The position numbers and the translations under genes were made by a program. Shown one piece after another: positions 26,563 through 34,345 of a stretch of 64,000 nt of DNA. Under the pieces are notes generated by a model, which was given only the letters and a program-made list of their open reading frames with translations, did no database searches and was not told the origin of the DNA. Source of the stretch: Pseudocitrobacter cyperus (GTDB lineage: Bacteria > Pseudomonadota > Gammaproteobacteria > Enterobacterales > Enterobacteriaceae); the NCBI RefSeq assembly GCF_039889165.1, contig NZ_JAYMYY010000006.1, forward strand, positions 124,001-188,000, in the 5' to 3' direction. Position 1 is the stretch's first letter; each line of letters begins with the position of its first letter.

Positions 26563-27354
26563 ATGGGTAAACTCACGGGCAAAACAGCATTGATTACGGG
26601 TGCATACCAGGGAATCGGCGAGGGGATCGCCAGAACCTTTGCCCGCCACGGCGCCAACCTGATCCTGCTGGATATTTCCGATGAGCTTGAAAAACTGGCC
26701 TATGATTTGGCCGGACGCGGCTATCGCTGTACGGCCGTGAAAGCCGACGTGCGTGATTTTGCGGCTGTTCAGGCGGCCATTGCGCAGGCCAAAGAGCGGG
26801 AAAATAAAATCGATATTCTGGTCAATAACGCAGGTATCTGCCGCTTAGGCAACTTCCTTGAGATGAGTGAAGAAGATCGTGATTTCCATATTGATGTGAA
26901 TATCAAAGGCGCCTGGAACGTCACGCGAGCCGTATTGCCTGATATGGTGGCGCGCGGCGATGGGCGTATCGTGATGATGTCTTCGGTGACAGGCGATATG
27001 GTGGCTGACCCTGGCGAAACGGCGTATGCCATGTCGAAAGCGGCGATCATCGGGTTAACGAAATCGCTGGCGGTGGAGTATGCGCAGTCAGGCATCCGCG
27101 TTAACGCTATTTGCCCGGGCTATGTGCGCACCCCAATGGCGGAAAGCATCGCCCGTCAGTCAAACCCCGAAGATCCTGAATCGGTGCTGACGGAGATGGC
27201 GAAAGCGATTCCGCTGCGCCGTCTGGCGAACCCGCTGGAGGTGGGGGAACTGGCGGCATTCCTCGCCTCTGATGAGTCGAGCTACCTGACCGGTACGCAA
27301 AACGTCATCGACGGCGGCAGCACGCTGCCGGAAAGCGTCAGCGTCGGTATCTGA
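26563..27354 (+). CDS. ucpA: Short-chain dehydrogenase/reductase UcpA
   Basis: 263 aa, classical SDR: cofactor loop TGAYQGIGEGIA (about 13-24), NNAGI (about 90), catalytic Ser in MMSSVTGDM, and YAMSKAA with Tyr/Lys (about 157-161). The C-terminus VIDGGSTLPESVSVGI matches E. coli UcpA. The substrate is not established; the E. coli gene has been linked to furfural tolerance. It precedes the cys operon by 158 bp on the same strand, the conserved ucpA-cysP arrangement. RBS AAGGGAG. Confidence 0.95.
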   Translation: MGKLTGKTALITGAYQGIGEGIARTFARHGANLILLDISDELEKLAYDLAGRGYRCTAVKADVRDFAAVQAAIAQAKERENKIDILVNNAGICRLGNFLEMSEEDRDFHIDVNIKGAWNVTRAVLPDMVARGDGRIVMMSSVTGDMVADPGETAYAMSKAAIIGLTKSLAVEYAQSGIRVNAICPGYVRTPMAESIARQSNPEDPESVLTEMAKAIPLRRLANPLEVGELAAFLASDESSYLTGTQNVIDGGSTLPESVSVGI

Positions 27355-27428
27355 GTCTGACTACTCGCCTCTTCACATTCTGTGGAGAGGCTAAAAGCCT
27401 TATTCCCTTTTAAACTTCCAAATCACCA

Positions 27429-27470
27429 AACGGTATATAAAACCGTTACTCCTTTCACACCCGTTATAAA
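27429..27470 (+). promoter_or_regulatory. cysP promoter and likely CysB region
   Basis: An inverted repeat AACGGT (27429-27434) / ACCGTT (27442-27447) lies at the -35 position. A TATAAA -10 (27465-27470) stands about 43 bp before the cysP ATG. The segment closely resembles the E. coli cysP promoter, which is activated by CysB with N-acetylserine; the exact CysB contacts cannot be read by eye. Confidence 0.5.
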
Positions 27471-27512
27471 TACACTGATGCTTAGAGAATCATCACACAA
27501 CAAGGGTGCGCA

Positions 27513-28529
27513 ATGGCCGTTAACTTACTGAAAAAAGGATACCTGACGCTGGCAGCTTCTGTGCTGCTGGTCGCGCAGGCGCAGGCAACTGAGTTGCTGA
27601 ACAGTTCTTATGACGTCTCCCGCGAGCTGTTCGCCGCCCTGAACCCGCCGTTTGAGCAACAATGGGCAAAAGATAACGGCGGCGACAAACTGACGATAAA
27701 ACAATCTCATGCCGGGTCATCAAAACAGGCGCTGGCGATTTTGCAGGGCTTAAAAGCAGACGTTGTAACTTATAACCAGGTGACTGATGTGCAGATCCTG
27801 CACGATAAGGGCAAGCTGATCCCGGCGGACTGGCAGTCGCGCCTGCCGAATAACAGCTCGCCGTTCTACTCGACGATGGGCTTCCTGGTGCGCAAGGGCA
27901 ACCCGAAGAATATCCACGACTGGAACGACCTGGTGCGTTCTGATGTGAAGCTGATTTTCCCGAACCCGAAAACCTCCGGTAACGCGCGTTACACCTACTT
28001 AGCAGCATGGGGCGCAGCGGATAAAGCGGACGGTGGCGATAAAGCCAAAACTGAACAGTTTATGACCCAGTTTCTGAAAAACGTCGAAGTGTTCGATACC
28101 GGCGGCCGTGGCGCGACCACCACCTTTGCCGAGCGCGGTCTGGGCGACGTGCTGATTAGCTTTGAATCGGAAGTGAACAACATCCGCAAACAGTACGAAG
28201 CGCAGGGCTTTGAAGTGGTGATTCCGAAAACCAATATTCTGGCGGAGTTCCCGGTCGCCTGGGTCGATAAAAATGTGCAGGCCAATGGTACGGAAAAAGC
28301 AGCCAAAGCCTACCTGAACTGGCTCTACAGCCCGCAGGCGCAGACCATCATCACTGATTACTACTACCGTGTGAATAACCCGGAAGTGATGGACAAACTG
28401 AAAGATAAATTCCCGCAGACCGAGCTGTTCCGCGTAGAAGATAAGTTTGGCGCCTGGCCGGACGTAATGAAAACCCATTTCAACAGCGGCGGCGAGCTCG
28501 ACAAGTTGTTAGCGGCGGGGCGTAAGTAA
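27513..28529 (+). CDS. cysP: Thiosulfate/sulfate-binding periplasmic protein CysP
   Basis: 338 aa. Sec signal peptide (MAVNLLKKGYLTLAASVLLVAQAQA, cleavage near 25). Periplasmic binding protein of the sulfate/thiosulfate ABC importer: motif SYDVSRELFAALNPPFEQQW, anion-binding loop HAGSSKQA, and PNPKTSGNARYTYLAAWG. Its stop overlaps the cysU start (TAATG). First gene of cysPUWA; expression is expected under CysB during sulfur limitation. Confidence 0.97.
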   Translation: MAVNLLKKGYLTLAASVLLVAQAQATELLNSSYDVSRELFAALNPPFEQQWAKDNGGDKLTIKQSHAGSSKQALAILQGLKADVVTYNQVTDVQILHDKGKLIPADWQSRLPNNSSPFYSTMGFLVRKGNPKNIHDWNDLVRSDVKLIFPNPKTSGNARYTYLAAWGAADKADGGDKAKTEQFMTQFLKNVEVFDTGGRGATTTFAERGLGDVLISFESEVNNIRKQYEAQGFEVVIPKTNILAEFPVAWVDKNVQANGTEKAAKAYLNWLYSPQAQTIITDYYYRVNNPEVMDKLKDKFPQTELFRVEDKFGAWPDVMKTHFNSGGELDKLLAAGRK

Positions 28530-29362
28530 TGTTTGCAGTTTCTTCAAGACGCGTGCTGCCGGGCTTTACCTTAAGCCTCGGCACCAGTCTGCTGTTTGTC
28601 TGCCTGATCCTGCTGTTGCCGCTTTCGGCGCTGGTGATGCAACTGGCTCAGATGAGCTGGGCGCAGTACTGGGAGGTGATCACCAACCCGCAGGTGGTGG
28701 CGGCTTACAAAGTGACGCTGCTGTCAGCGTTTGTGGCATCCGTTTTTAACGGCGTTTTCGGCCTGCTGATGGCGTGGATTTTAACCCGCTACCGTTTTCC
28801 AGGCCGCACGCTGCTGGATGCGCTGATGGATTTACCCTTTGCGTTGCCGACAGCGGTGGCGGGTTTAACCCTGGCCTCGCTGTTCTCGGTAAACGGGCTG
28901 TACGGCGAGTGGCTGGCGAAGTTTGATATCAAAGTCACGTATACCTGGCTCGGTATTGCCGTAGCGATGGCCTTTACCAGCATCCCGTTTGTGGTGCGTA
29001 CCGTGCAGCCGGTGCTGGAAGAGTTAGGCCCGGAATATGAAGAAGCAGCGGAAACGCTCGGCGCCACGCGCTGGCAGAGCTTCCGTAAAGTGGTGCTGCC
29101 GGAGCTTTCTCCGGCGCTGGTGGCGGGTGTGGCGCTGTCGTTTACCCGTAGCCTCGGCGAGTTTGGCGCGGTGATTTTTATCGCCGGTAACATCGCCTGG
29201 AAAACGGAAGTGACGTCGCTGATGATTTTCATTCGTTTGCAGGAGTTTGACTACCCGGCGGCGAGTGCGGTTGCCTCGGTGATCCTCGCGGCTTCTCTGC
29301 TGCTGCTGTTCTCAATTAACACTCTGCAAAGTCGCTTTGGTCGGCGTGTGGTAGGTCATTAA
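28529..29362 (+). CDS. cysU: Sulfate/thiosulfate ABC transporter permease CysU (CysT)
   Basis: 277 aa inner-membrane permease with about six TM helices. The coupling (EAA) loop is EYEEAAETLGATRWQSFRKVVLP (the part EEAAETLGATRWQSF about 172-186), which docks on CysA. Start ATG shares its A with the cysP stop, and its own stop overlaps the cysW start in the same TAATG way, so the operon is translationally coupled throughout. Confidence 0.96.
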   Translation: MFAVSSRRVLPGFTLSLGTSLLFVCLILLLPLSALVMQLAQMSWAQYWEVITNPQVVAAYKVTLLSAFVASVFNGVFGLLMAWILTRYRFPGRTLLDALMDLPFALPTAVAGLTLASLFSVNGLYGEWLAKFDIKVTYTWLGIAVAMAFTSIPFVVRTVQPVLEELGPEYEEAAETLGATRWQSFRKVVLPELSPALVAGVALSFTRSLGEFGAVIFIAGNIAWKTEVTSLMIFIRLQEFDYPAASAVASVILAASLLLLFSINTLQSRFGRRVVGH

Positions 29363-30237
29363 TGGCGGAAGTGACTCAATTGAAGCGTTATGACGCGCGC
29401 CCGATTAACTGGGGCAAATGGTTTCTGATTGGCACCGGGATGCTGGTATCGGCGCTGATTCTGCTGGTGCCGATGATTTACATCTTCGTGCAGGCCTTCA
29501 GCAAAGGGCTGATGCCGGTTCTGCAGAACCTGGCCGACCCGGACATGCTGCACGCTATCTGGCTGACGGTGATGATTGCGTTGATTGCCGTGCCGGTAAA
29601 CCTGGTGTTCGGCATTCTGATGGCCTGGCTGGTGACGCGCTTTAATTTCCCCGGCCGCCAGTTGTTACTGACGCTGCTGGATATTCCGTTTGCCGTGTCG
29701 CCGGTGGTGGCGGGGCTGGTCTATCTGTTGTTCTACGGCTCGAACGGCCCGCTCGGCGGCTGGCTGGACGAACATAACCTGCAAATCATGTTCTCCTGGC
29801 CGGGGATGGTGCTGGTCACTATCTTCGTTACCTGCCCGTTTGTGGTACGCGAGCTGGTGCCGGTGATGTTAAGCCAGGGCAGCCAGGAAGATGAAGCGGC
29901 GATTTTACTTGGTGCTTCCGGCTGGCAGATGTTCCGCCGCGTCACGCTGCCTAATATTCGCTGGGCGCTGCTTTACGGCGTGGTGCTGACCAATGCCCGC
30001 GCGATTGGCGAGTTCGGCGCGGTGTCGGTAGTTTCCGGCTCGATTCGCGGCGAAACCCTGTCGCTGCCGTTACAGATTGAATTGCTGGAGCAGGACTACA
30101 ATACCGTCGGCTCCTTTACCGCTGCCGCGTTGTTGACGCTGATGGCGATTATTACCCTGTTTTTGAAGAGCATGTTGCAATGGCGCCTGGAGAATCAGGA
30201 AAAACGCGCGCAGCAGGAGGAAAATCATGAGCATTGA
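29362..30237 (+). CDS. cysW: Sulfate/thiosulfate ABC transporter permease CysW
   Basis: 291 aa, second permease subunit. Six TM helices; EAA loop DEAAILLGASGWQMFRRV (about 174-191). The Lys/Glu/Gln-rich tail (NQEKRAQQEENHEH) overlaps the cysA start by 11 bases. It forms a heterodimeric channel with CysU. Confidence 0.96.
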   Translation: MAEVTQLKRYDARPINWGKWFLIGTGMLVSALILLVPMIYIFVQAFSKGLMPVLQNLADPDMLHAIWLTVMIALIAVPVNLVFGILMAWLVTRFNFPGRQLLLTLLDIPFAVSPVVAGLVYLLFYGSNGPLGGWLDEHNLQIMFSWPGMVLVTIFVTCPFVVRELVPVMLSQGSQEDEAAILLGASGWQMFRRVTLPNIRWALLYGVVLTNARAIGEFGAVSVVSGSIRGETLSLPLQIELLEQDYNTVGSFTAAALLTLMAIITLFLKSMLQWRLENQEKRAQQEENHEH

Positions 30238-31321
30238 GATTGCCAATATTAAGAAGTCTTTTGGTCGCACCCAGGTGCTGAACGATATCTCACTGGATAT
30301 TCCTTCCGGCCAGATGGTGGCGCTGCTGGGGCCGTCAGGTTCCGGTAAAACCACGCTGCTGCGCATTATCGCCGGGCTGGAGCATCAAACCAGCGGGCAT
30401 ATTCGCTTCCACGGCACCGATGTCAGCCGCCTGCACGCGCGCGACCGTAAAGTGGGTTTTGTGTTCCAGCATTATGCGCTGTTCCGTCATATGACGGTGT
30501 TCGACAATATCGCCTTTGGCCTGACCGTGCTGCCGCGTCGCGAGCGCCCGAATGCGGCGACCATTAAAGCGAAAGTGACAAAATTGCTGGAAATGGTGCA
30601 GTTGGCCCATCTGGCGGATCGTTACCCGGCGCAACTTTCCGGCGGCCAGAAACAGCGTGTGGCGCTGGCGCGCGCGCTGGCTGTGGAACCGCAAATTCTG
30701 CTGCTCGATGAACCGTTTGGCGCGCTGGATGCCCAGGTGCGTAAAGAGCTGCGTCGTTGGCTGCGCCAACTGCATGAAGAACTGAAATTCACCAGCGTGT
30801 TCGTGACTCATGACCAGGAAGAGGCAATGGAAGTCGCTAACCGCGTGGTGGTGATGAGCCAGGGCAACATTGAACAGGCCGATGAGCCGGATCAGGTCTG
30901 GCGCGAACCGGCAACCCGTTTTGTGCTGGAGTTTATGGGCGAAGTGAACCGTCTGCGCGGTACGATTCGCGGCGGGCAGTTCCACGTTGGCGCGCACCGC
31001 TGGCCGCTGGGCTATACCCCGGCGTATCAGGGCGCGGTCGATCTTTTCCTGCGTCCGTGGGAAGTGGATGTTAGCCGCCGTACCAGCCTGGATTCGCCGC
31101 TGCCGGTGCAGGTGCTGGAAGCCAGCCCGAAAGGACACTACACCCAATTGGTGGTGCAGCCGCTGGGGTGGTATGACGAGCCGCTGACGGTGGTGATGCG
31201 CGGCGATGATGCGCCAGTGCGCGGCGATCGCTTGTTCGTCGGCCTGCAACATGCGCGGCTGTATAACGGCGATGAGCGCATCGAGGCGCATGAGACGCTT
31301 GCTCTGGCGGAAACGGCCTGA
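30227..31321 (+). CDS. cysA: Sulfate/thiosulfate ABC transporter ATPase CysA
   Basis: 364 aa. Walker A GPSGSGKTT (about 35-43), signature LSGGQKQRVALARAL (about 134), Walker B ILLLDEPFGALDAQ (about 154), H-loop FVTHDQEEA. The C-terminal regulatory domain (about 240-364) is of the TOBE type seen in CysA/MalK. GGAGG precedes the ATG inside cysW. Last gene of cysPUWA; a REP and a terminator follow before cysM. Confidence 0.97.
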   Translation: MSIEIANIKKSFGRTQVLNDISLDIPSGQMVALLGPSGSGKTTLLRIIAGLEHQTSGHIRFHGTDVSRLHARDRKVGFVFQHYALFRHMTVFDNIAFGLTVLPRRERPNAATIKAKVTKLLEMVQLAHLADRYPAQLSGGQKQRVALARALAVEPQILLLDEPFGALDAQVRKELRRWLRQLHEELKFTSVFVTHDQEEAMEVANRVVVMSQGNIEQADEPDQVWREPATRFVLEFMGEVNRLRGTIRGGQFHVGAHRWPLGYTPAYQGAVDLFLRPWEVDVSRRTSLDSPLPVQVLEASPKGHYTQLVVQPLGWYDEPLTVVMRGDDAPVRGDRLFVGLQHARLYNGDERIEAHETLALAETA

Positions 31322-31343
31322 TAGCTTAATTGCACGTGGTTTC

Positions 31344-31373
31344 GCCGGGTGGCGCTGCGCTAACCCGGCCTAC
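31344..31373. repeat. REP element between cysA and cysM
   Basis: GCCGGGTGGCGCTGCGCTAACCCGGCCTA has REP-type arms (GCCGGGT / ACCCGGC) around the GGCGCTGCGCT core. It lies between cysA and the terminator before cysM. Confidence 0.85.
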
Positions 31374-31389
31374 AAATAGATATCTGTCT

Positions 31390-31419
31390 GCCCGGTAAGC
31401 TAACGCAACCGGGCTTTTT
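31390..31419 (+). terminator. Terminator between cysA and cysM
   Basis: GCCCGG / CCGGGC stem with a 13-base loop, followed by TTTTT. It lies 14 bp before the cysM GTG, so cysM may depend partly on read-through from cysA. Confidence 0.75.
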
Positions 31420-31433
31420 ACTGGATTGCTGTC

Positions 31434-32345
31434 GTGAACACATTAGAACAAACCATCGGCAATACACCGCTGGTCAAATTACAACGTCTGGGGCCGGATA
31501 ACGGCAGTGAAGTGTGGGTGAAGCTGGAAGGCAATAACCCGGCAGGTTCGGTGAAAGATCGTGCGGCGCTATCGATGATTGTCGAGGCGGAGAAGCGCGG
31601 GGAAATTAAACCGGGTGATGTGCTGATTGAAGCCACCAGTGGTAACACTGGCATTGCGCTGGCGATGATCGCCGCGCTGAAAGGTTATCGCATGAAATTG
31701 CTGATGCCGGACAACATGAGCCAGGAGCGCCGCGCCGCAATGCGCGCCTACGGCGCAGAGCTGATTCTGGTGACAAAAGAGCAGGGCATGGAAGGGGCGC
31801 GTGATTTAGCGCTGGAGATGGCGAATCGCGGCGAAGGCAAGTTGCTCGACCAGTTCAACAACCCGGATAACCCTTATGCCCATTACACCACCACCGGGCC
31901 GGAAATCTGGCGGCAGACCGACGGGCGCATTACGCATTTTGTCTCCAGCATGGGCACGACCGGCACCATTACCGGCGTGTCGCGCTTTATGCGCGAGCAA
32001 TCCAAACCGGTGACGATTGTCGGTTTACAACCGGAAGAGGGCAGTAGCATTCCGGGGATTCGCCGCTGGCCGGCGGAGTATATGCCGGGTATTTTTAATG
32101 CTTCGCTGGTGGATGAGGTGGTGGATATTCACCAACGTGACGCCGAAAACACCATGCGTGAACTGGCGGTGCGCGAAGGGATTTTCTGCGGCGTGAGCTC
32201 CGGCGGCGCGGTCGCTGGCGCGATACGTGTGGCAAAAGCTAACCCCGGCGCAGTGGTGGTCGCGATCATCTGCGATCGCGGCGATCGCTACCTTTCCACC
32301 GGGGTGTTTGGCGAAGAGCATTTCAGCCAGGGATCAGGGATTTGA
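31434..32345 (+). CDS. cysM: Cysteine synthase B CysM
   Basis: PLP enzyme that makes cysteine from O-acetylserine and sulfide, or S-sulfocysteine from thiosulfate. 303 aa. It starts at GTG (V/MNTLEQTIGNTPLVKLQ), as the E. coli gene does. The PLP Lys is in NPAGSVKDRAA (about 41), the phosphate loop in TSGNTGIA (about 69), and SSGGA is near 255. Located after the thiosulfate importer, with which it forms a thiosulfate-assimilation route. The 3' end overlaps convergent yfeK by 12 bp. Confidence 0.97.
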   Translation: MNTLEQTIGNTPLVKLQRLGPDNGSEVWVKLEGNNPAGSVKDRAALSMIVEAEKRGEIKPGDVLIEATSGNTGIALAMIAALKGYRMKLLMPDNMSQERRAAMRAYGAELILVTKEQGMEGARDLALEMANRGEGKLLDQFNNPDNPYAHYTTTGPEIWRQTDGRITHFVSSMGTTGTITGVSRFMREQSKPVTIVGLQPEEGSSIPGIRRWPAEYMPGIFNASLVDEVVDIHQRDAENTMRELAVREGIFCGVSSGGAVAGAIRVAKANPGAVVVAIICDRGDRYLSTGVFGEEHFSQGSGI

Positions 32346-32705
32346 TGGCACTGTTTTATCTGTCTGCGCAATCAGCGCATGCAGATAAGGCTGCGCATTT
32401 TCATCGCTCTTACCGGGGATCTTCACAATGTAGGGTTTTCCGGTAATCGATGACGACGAGGCCACCTTATCGATAAACTGCTCGGCAGTATCGATGCGAT
32501 TACGTGTATTACTCAGCTTTAACCGCAGGTGCGATACCGCTTCATCACAGGTGTGTTCATCACCGTTGCGGACAAATACCAACGTTTTTTGCTGCGACAG
32601 CGCTTCGAGCATGGCATTAATGCGGGCTTCTTCATGGGCATTGAGTTTTGCCCACGCGGGAAGGGTGAGCAGCAAAGCGACCAGCGCGCAGAGAAGTTTT
32701 TTCAT
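32334..32705 (-). CDS. yfeK: Secreted protein YfeK (DUF5329 type)
   Basis: 123 aa from ATG 32705, chosen because it gives a clean signal peptide (MKKLLCALVALLLTLPAWA, cleavage near 19); the longer frame is unsupported. The mature part carries the family-conserved FVRNGDEHTCDEAVSHLRLKL (shortened here: NGDEHTC and EAVSHLRLKL) and TAEQFIDKVASSSSITGKPY. Probably periplasmic; function unknown. Convergent and overlapping with cysM. Confidence 0.9.
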   Translation of the reverse strand: MKKLLCALVALLLTLPAWAKLNAHEEARINAMLEALSQQKTLVFVRNGDEHTCDEAVSHLRLKLSNTRNRIDTAEQFIDKVASSSSITGKPYIVKIPGKSDENAQPYLHALIAQTDKTVPSNP

Positions 32706-32817
32706 CAAGATAACGTTCCATGTGAGTGACAAATCTGGCGCTAGTGTGCTCGCGAAAGCGCGGCAAAATTTAGCTTTGCGAGCGATTGGCGGGGCAATAA
32801 ATTCCGAAAATGAGGTC

Positions 32818-33225
32818 TCAGGCGGTTTTACTGCTCAGTAAATCGGTACCGTAGGAATTATCAATCGTACAAAGCCAGCGATCGTCTCTCCAGGCAAACA
32901 CATAGGTTGCCCGCCGCGTTACTTGCGAACTTCCGCCATCTTCGGTAGGAATATCCAGTCGGGTTTCCATAATCACCAGTGCATTGTTGCCACCTTCAAT
33001 AATTTCCATTTTGCCCTGCGTCACCACCAGCCGGTGCTGGAAGAAATCAGAGATGGCGATAAAAGCTTTGTGAATATTTACTCTGCCCTTCACGATCATT
33101 CCGGGTTTGACTACCAGAGTGGCATCCTCAGCGTAGTAGTTCATCAACGTGTCGTAATCTTCCTGCGAAATGGCCTGGTCACAGGCTTCGATAACGGCCT
33201 TGATTTGGGTCTGTACCTGGGTCAT
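32818..33225 (-). CDS. NTF2-like/SnoaL-fold protein (DUF4440 type)
   Basis: 135 aa, no signal peptide. Sequence pattern of the NTF2-like superfamily: N-terminal helix with IEACDQAISQEDYDTLMNYY, AEDATLVVKPGMIVKG, then alternating beta strands (LVVTQGKMEI, ALVIMETRLD, RRATYVFAWRDDRWLC). A ligand-binding or polyketide-cyclase-like role is possible, but none can be assigned. It has no counterpart between yfeK and pdxK in E. coli K-12, so it is an accessory gene of this lineage. ATG preceded by CACGAGG-like purines. Confidence 0.75.
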   Translation of the reverse strand: MTQVQTQIKAVIEACDQAISQEDYDTLMNYYAEDATLVVKPGMIVKGRVNIHKAFIAISDFFQHRLVVTQGKMEIIEGGNNALVIMETRLDIPTEDGGSSQVTRRATYVFAWRDDRWLCTIDNSYGTDLLSSKTA

Positions 33226-33474
33226 CGCGATGGGCCTCGTGGGTTAGGAGTGGTTCACCGTATTAATCGTAGCGATATTCAGTATAAATGGGTTACTGAA
33301 AAACGTGGGGTGATTGGACGGTTTCTCATTGAATTTGTGATGGTTTCTTCATTTTTGAGTTTTAGTCTTTTTGCGCGAAAGCCCCTTCGGGTAATCGACC
33401 TTTGCTGCGGGCTGGCATAACATAGGGCCAATAATGGATAGTGCATGACCCGCCGTCCAGCGGGAGGAGAAAGA

Positions 33475-34329
33475 ATGGGCCAGCAAGACGACATTCAATC
33501 GGTGCTGTTTAGCGACACGCGCCAGGCGCTGCAGGCGGATATCGTTGCTGTGCAGTCTCAGGTTATTTACGGCAGCGTAGGCAACAGTATTGCGGTTCCG
33601 GCCATTAAGCAGCACGGCTGGCAGGTGATGGCGGTGCCGACGGTTTTGTTCAGCAATACGCCGCATTACGACACGTTCTATGGCGGGGTGATCCCGGCTG
33701 AGTGGTTCCGGGGGTATTTGCTGGCGCTGGAAGAGCGTAATGCGCTGCAAACGCTAAAAGCGGTAACCACCGGCTATATGGGGAGCGCGGAACAGATTGC
33801 CCTGCTGGCCGATTGGCTGGCGACGATTCGCCAAACACACCCTGATATTTTTGTGTTGGTCGACCCGGTTATCGGCGACATCGACAGCGGGATGTATGTG
33901 AAGGCGGAGATTCCACTCGCGTATCGCCAGCATTTATTGCCCCAGGCGCAGGGCATTACGCCGAATCTGTTCGAGTTGCAGATGTTGAGCGATATGCCGT
34001 GTCATACCCTGGAGGAGGCGATTCTGGCGGCGCGCAGTCTGCTTTCAGATACCTTAAAATGGGTGATTATCACCAGTGCGCCGTCGAAAAATCCTGAGGC
34101 TATCTCGGTGGTGGCGGTGACGGCAGATGATATTCGCGTTATCGAACATCCGAGAATCGTTACTGACCTTAAAGGCACTGGCGACCTGTTCTGTGCTGAG
34201 TTGGTGAGTCGCCTGCTGGAAGGCGCAACGCTTGGCGATGCGGCGGAACGTGCGGCTAATCGCGTATTGCAGGTCATGACCTGGACCCACGAGCACGAGT
34301 GTCATGAGCTGATGCTCCCCCCACTGTAA
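33475..34329 (+). CDS. pdxK: Pyridoxine/pyridoxal/pyridoxamine kinase PdxK
   Basis: Phosphorylates B6 vitamers in the PLP salvage pathway. 284 aa from ATG 33475, which has the excellent GGGAGGAGAAAGA leader; the ATG at 33445 is upstream of that site and not conserved. Ribokinase-fold signatures: IVAVQSQVIYGSVGNSIAVP, NTPHYDTFYGG, VDPVIGDIDSGMY, and catalytic GTGD (LKGTGDLFCAEL, Asp about 224). Product PLP serves CysK, CysM and others nearby. Convergent with the EAL gene, with a hairpin (34336-34357) at the junction. Confidence 0.95.
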   Translation: MGQQDDIQSVLFSDTRQALQADIVAVQSQVIYGSVGNSIAVPAIKQHGWQVMAVPTVLFSNTPHYDTFYGGVIPAEWFRGYLLALEERNALQTLKAVTTGYMGSAEQIALLADWLATIRQTHPDIFVLVDPVIGDIDSGMYVKAEIPLAYRQHLLPQAQGITPNLFELQMLSDMPCHTLEEAILAARSLLSDTLKWVIITSAPSKNPEAISVVAVTADDIRVIEHPRIVTDLKGTGDLFCAELVSRLLEGATLGDAAERAANRVLQVMTWTHEHECHELMLPPL

Positions 34330-34345
34330 ATCGTATCCCACGTCG

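Noticed and set aside
30335..31291. 318-aa open frame on the minus strand
   Set aside because: Antisense shadow of cysA, rich in His/Gln/Arg as expected from reversed codons, with no family resemblance.
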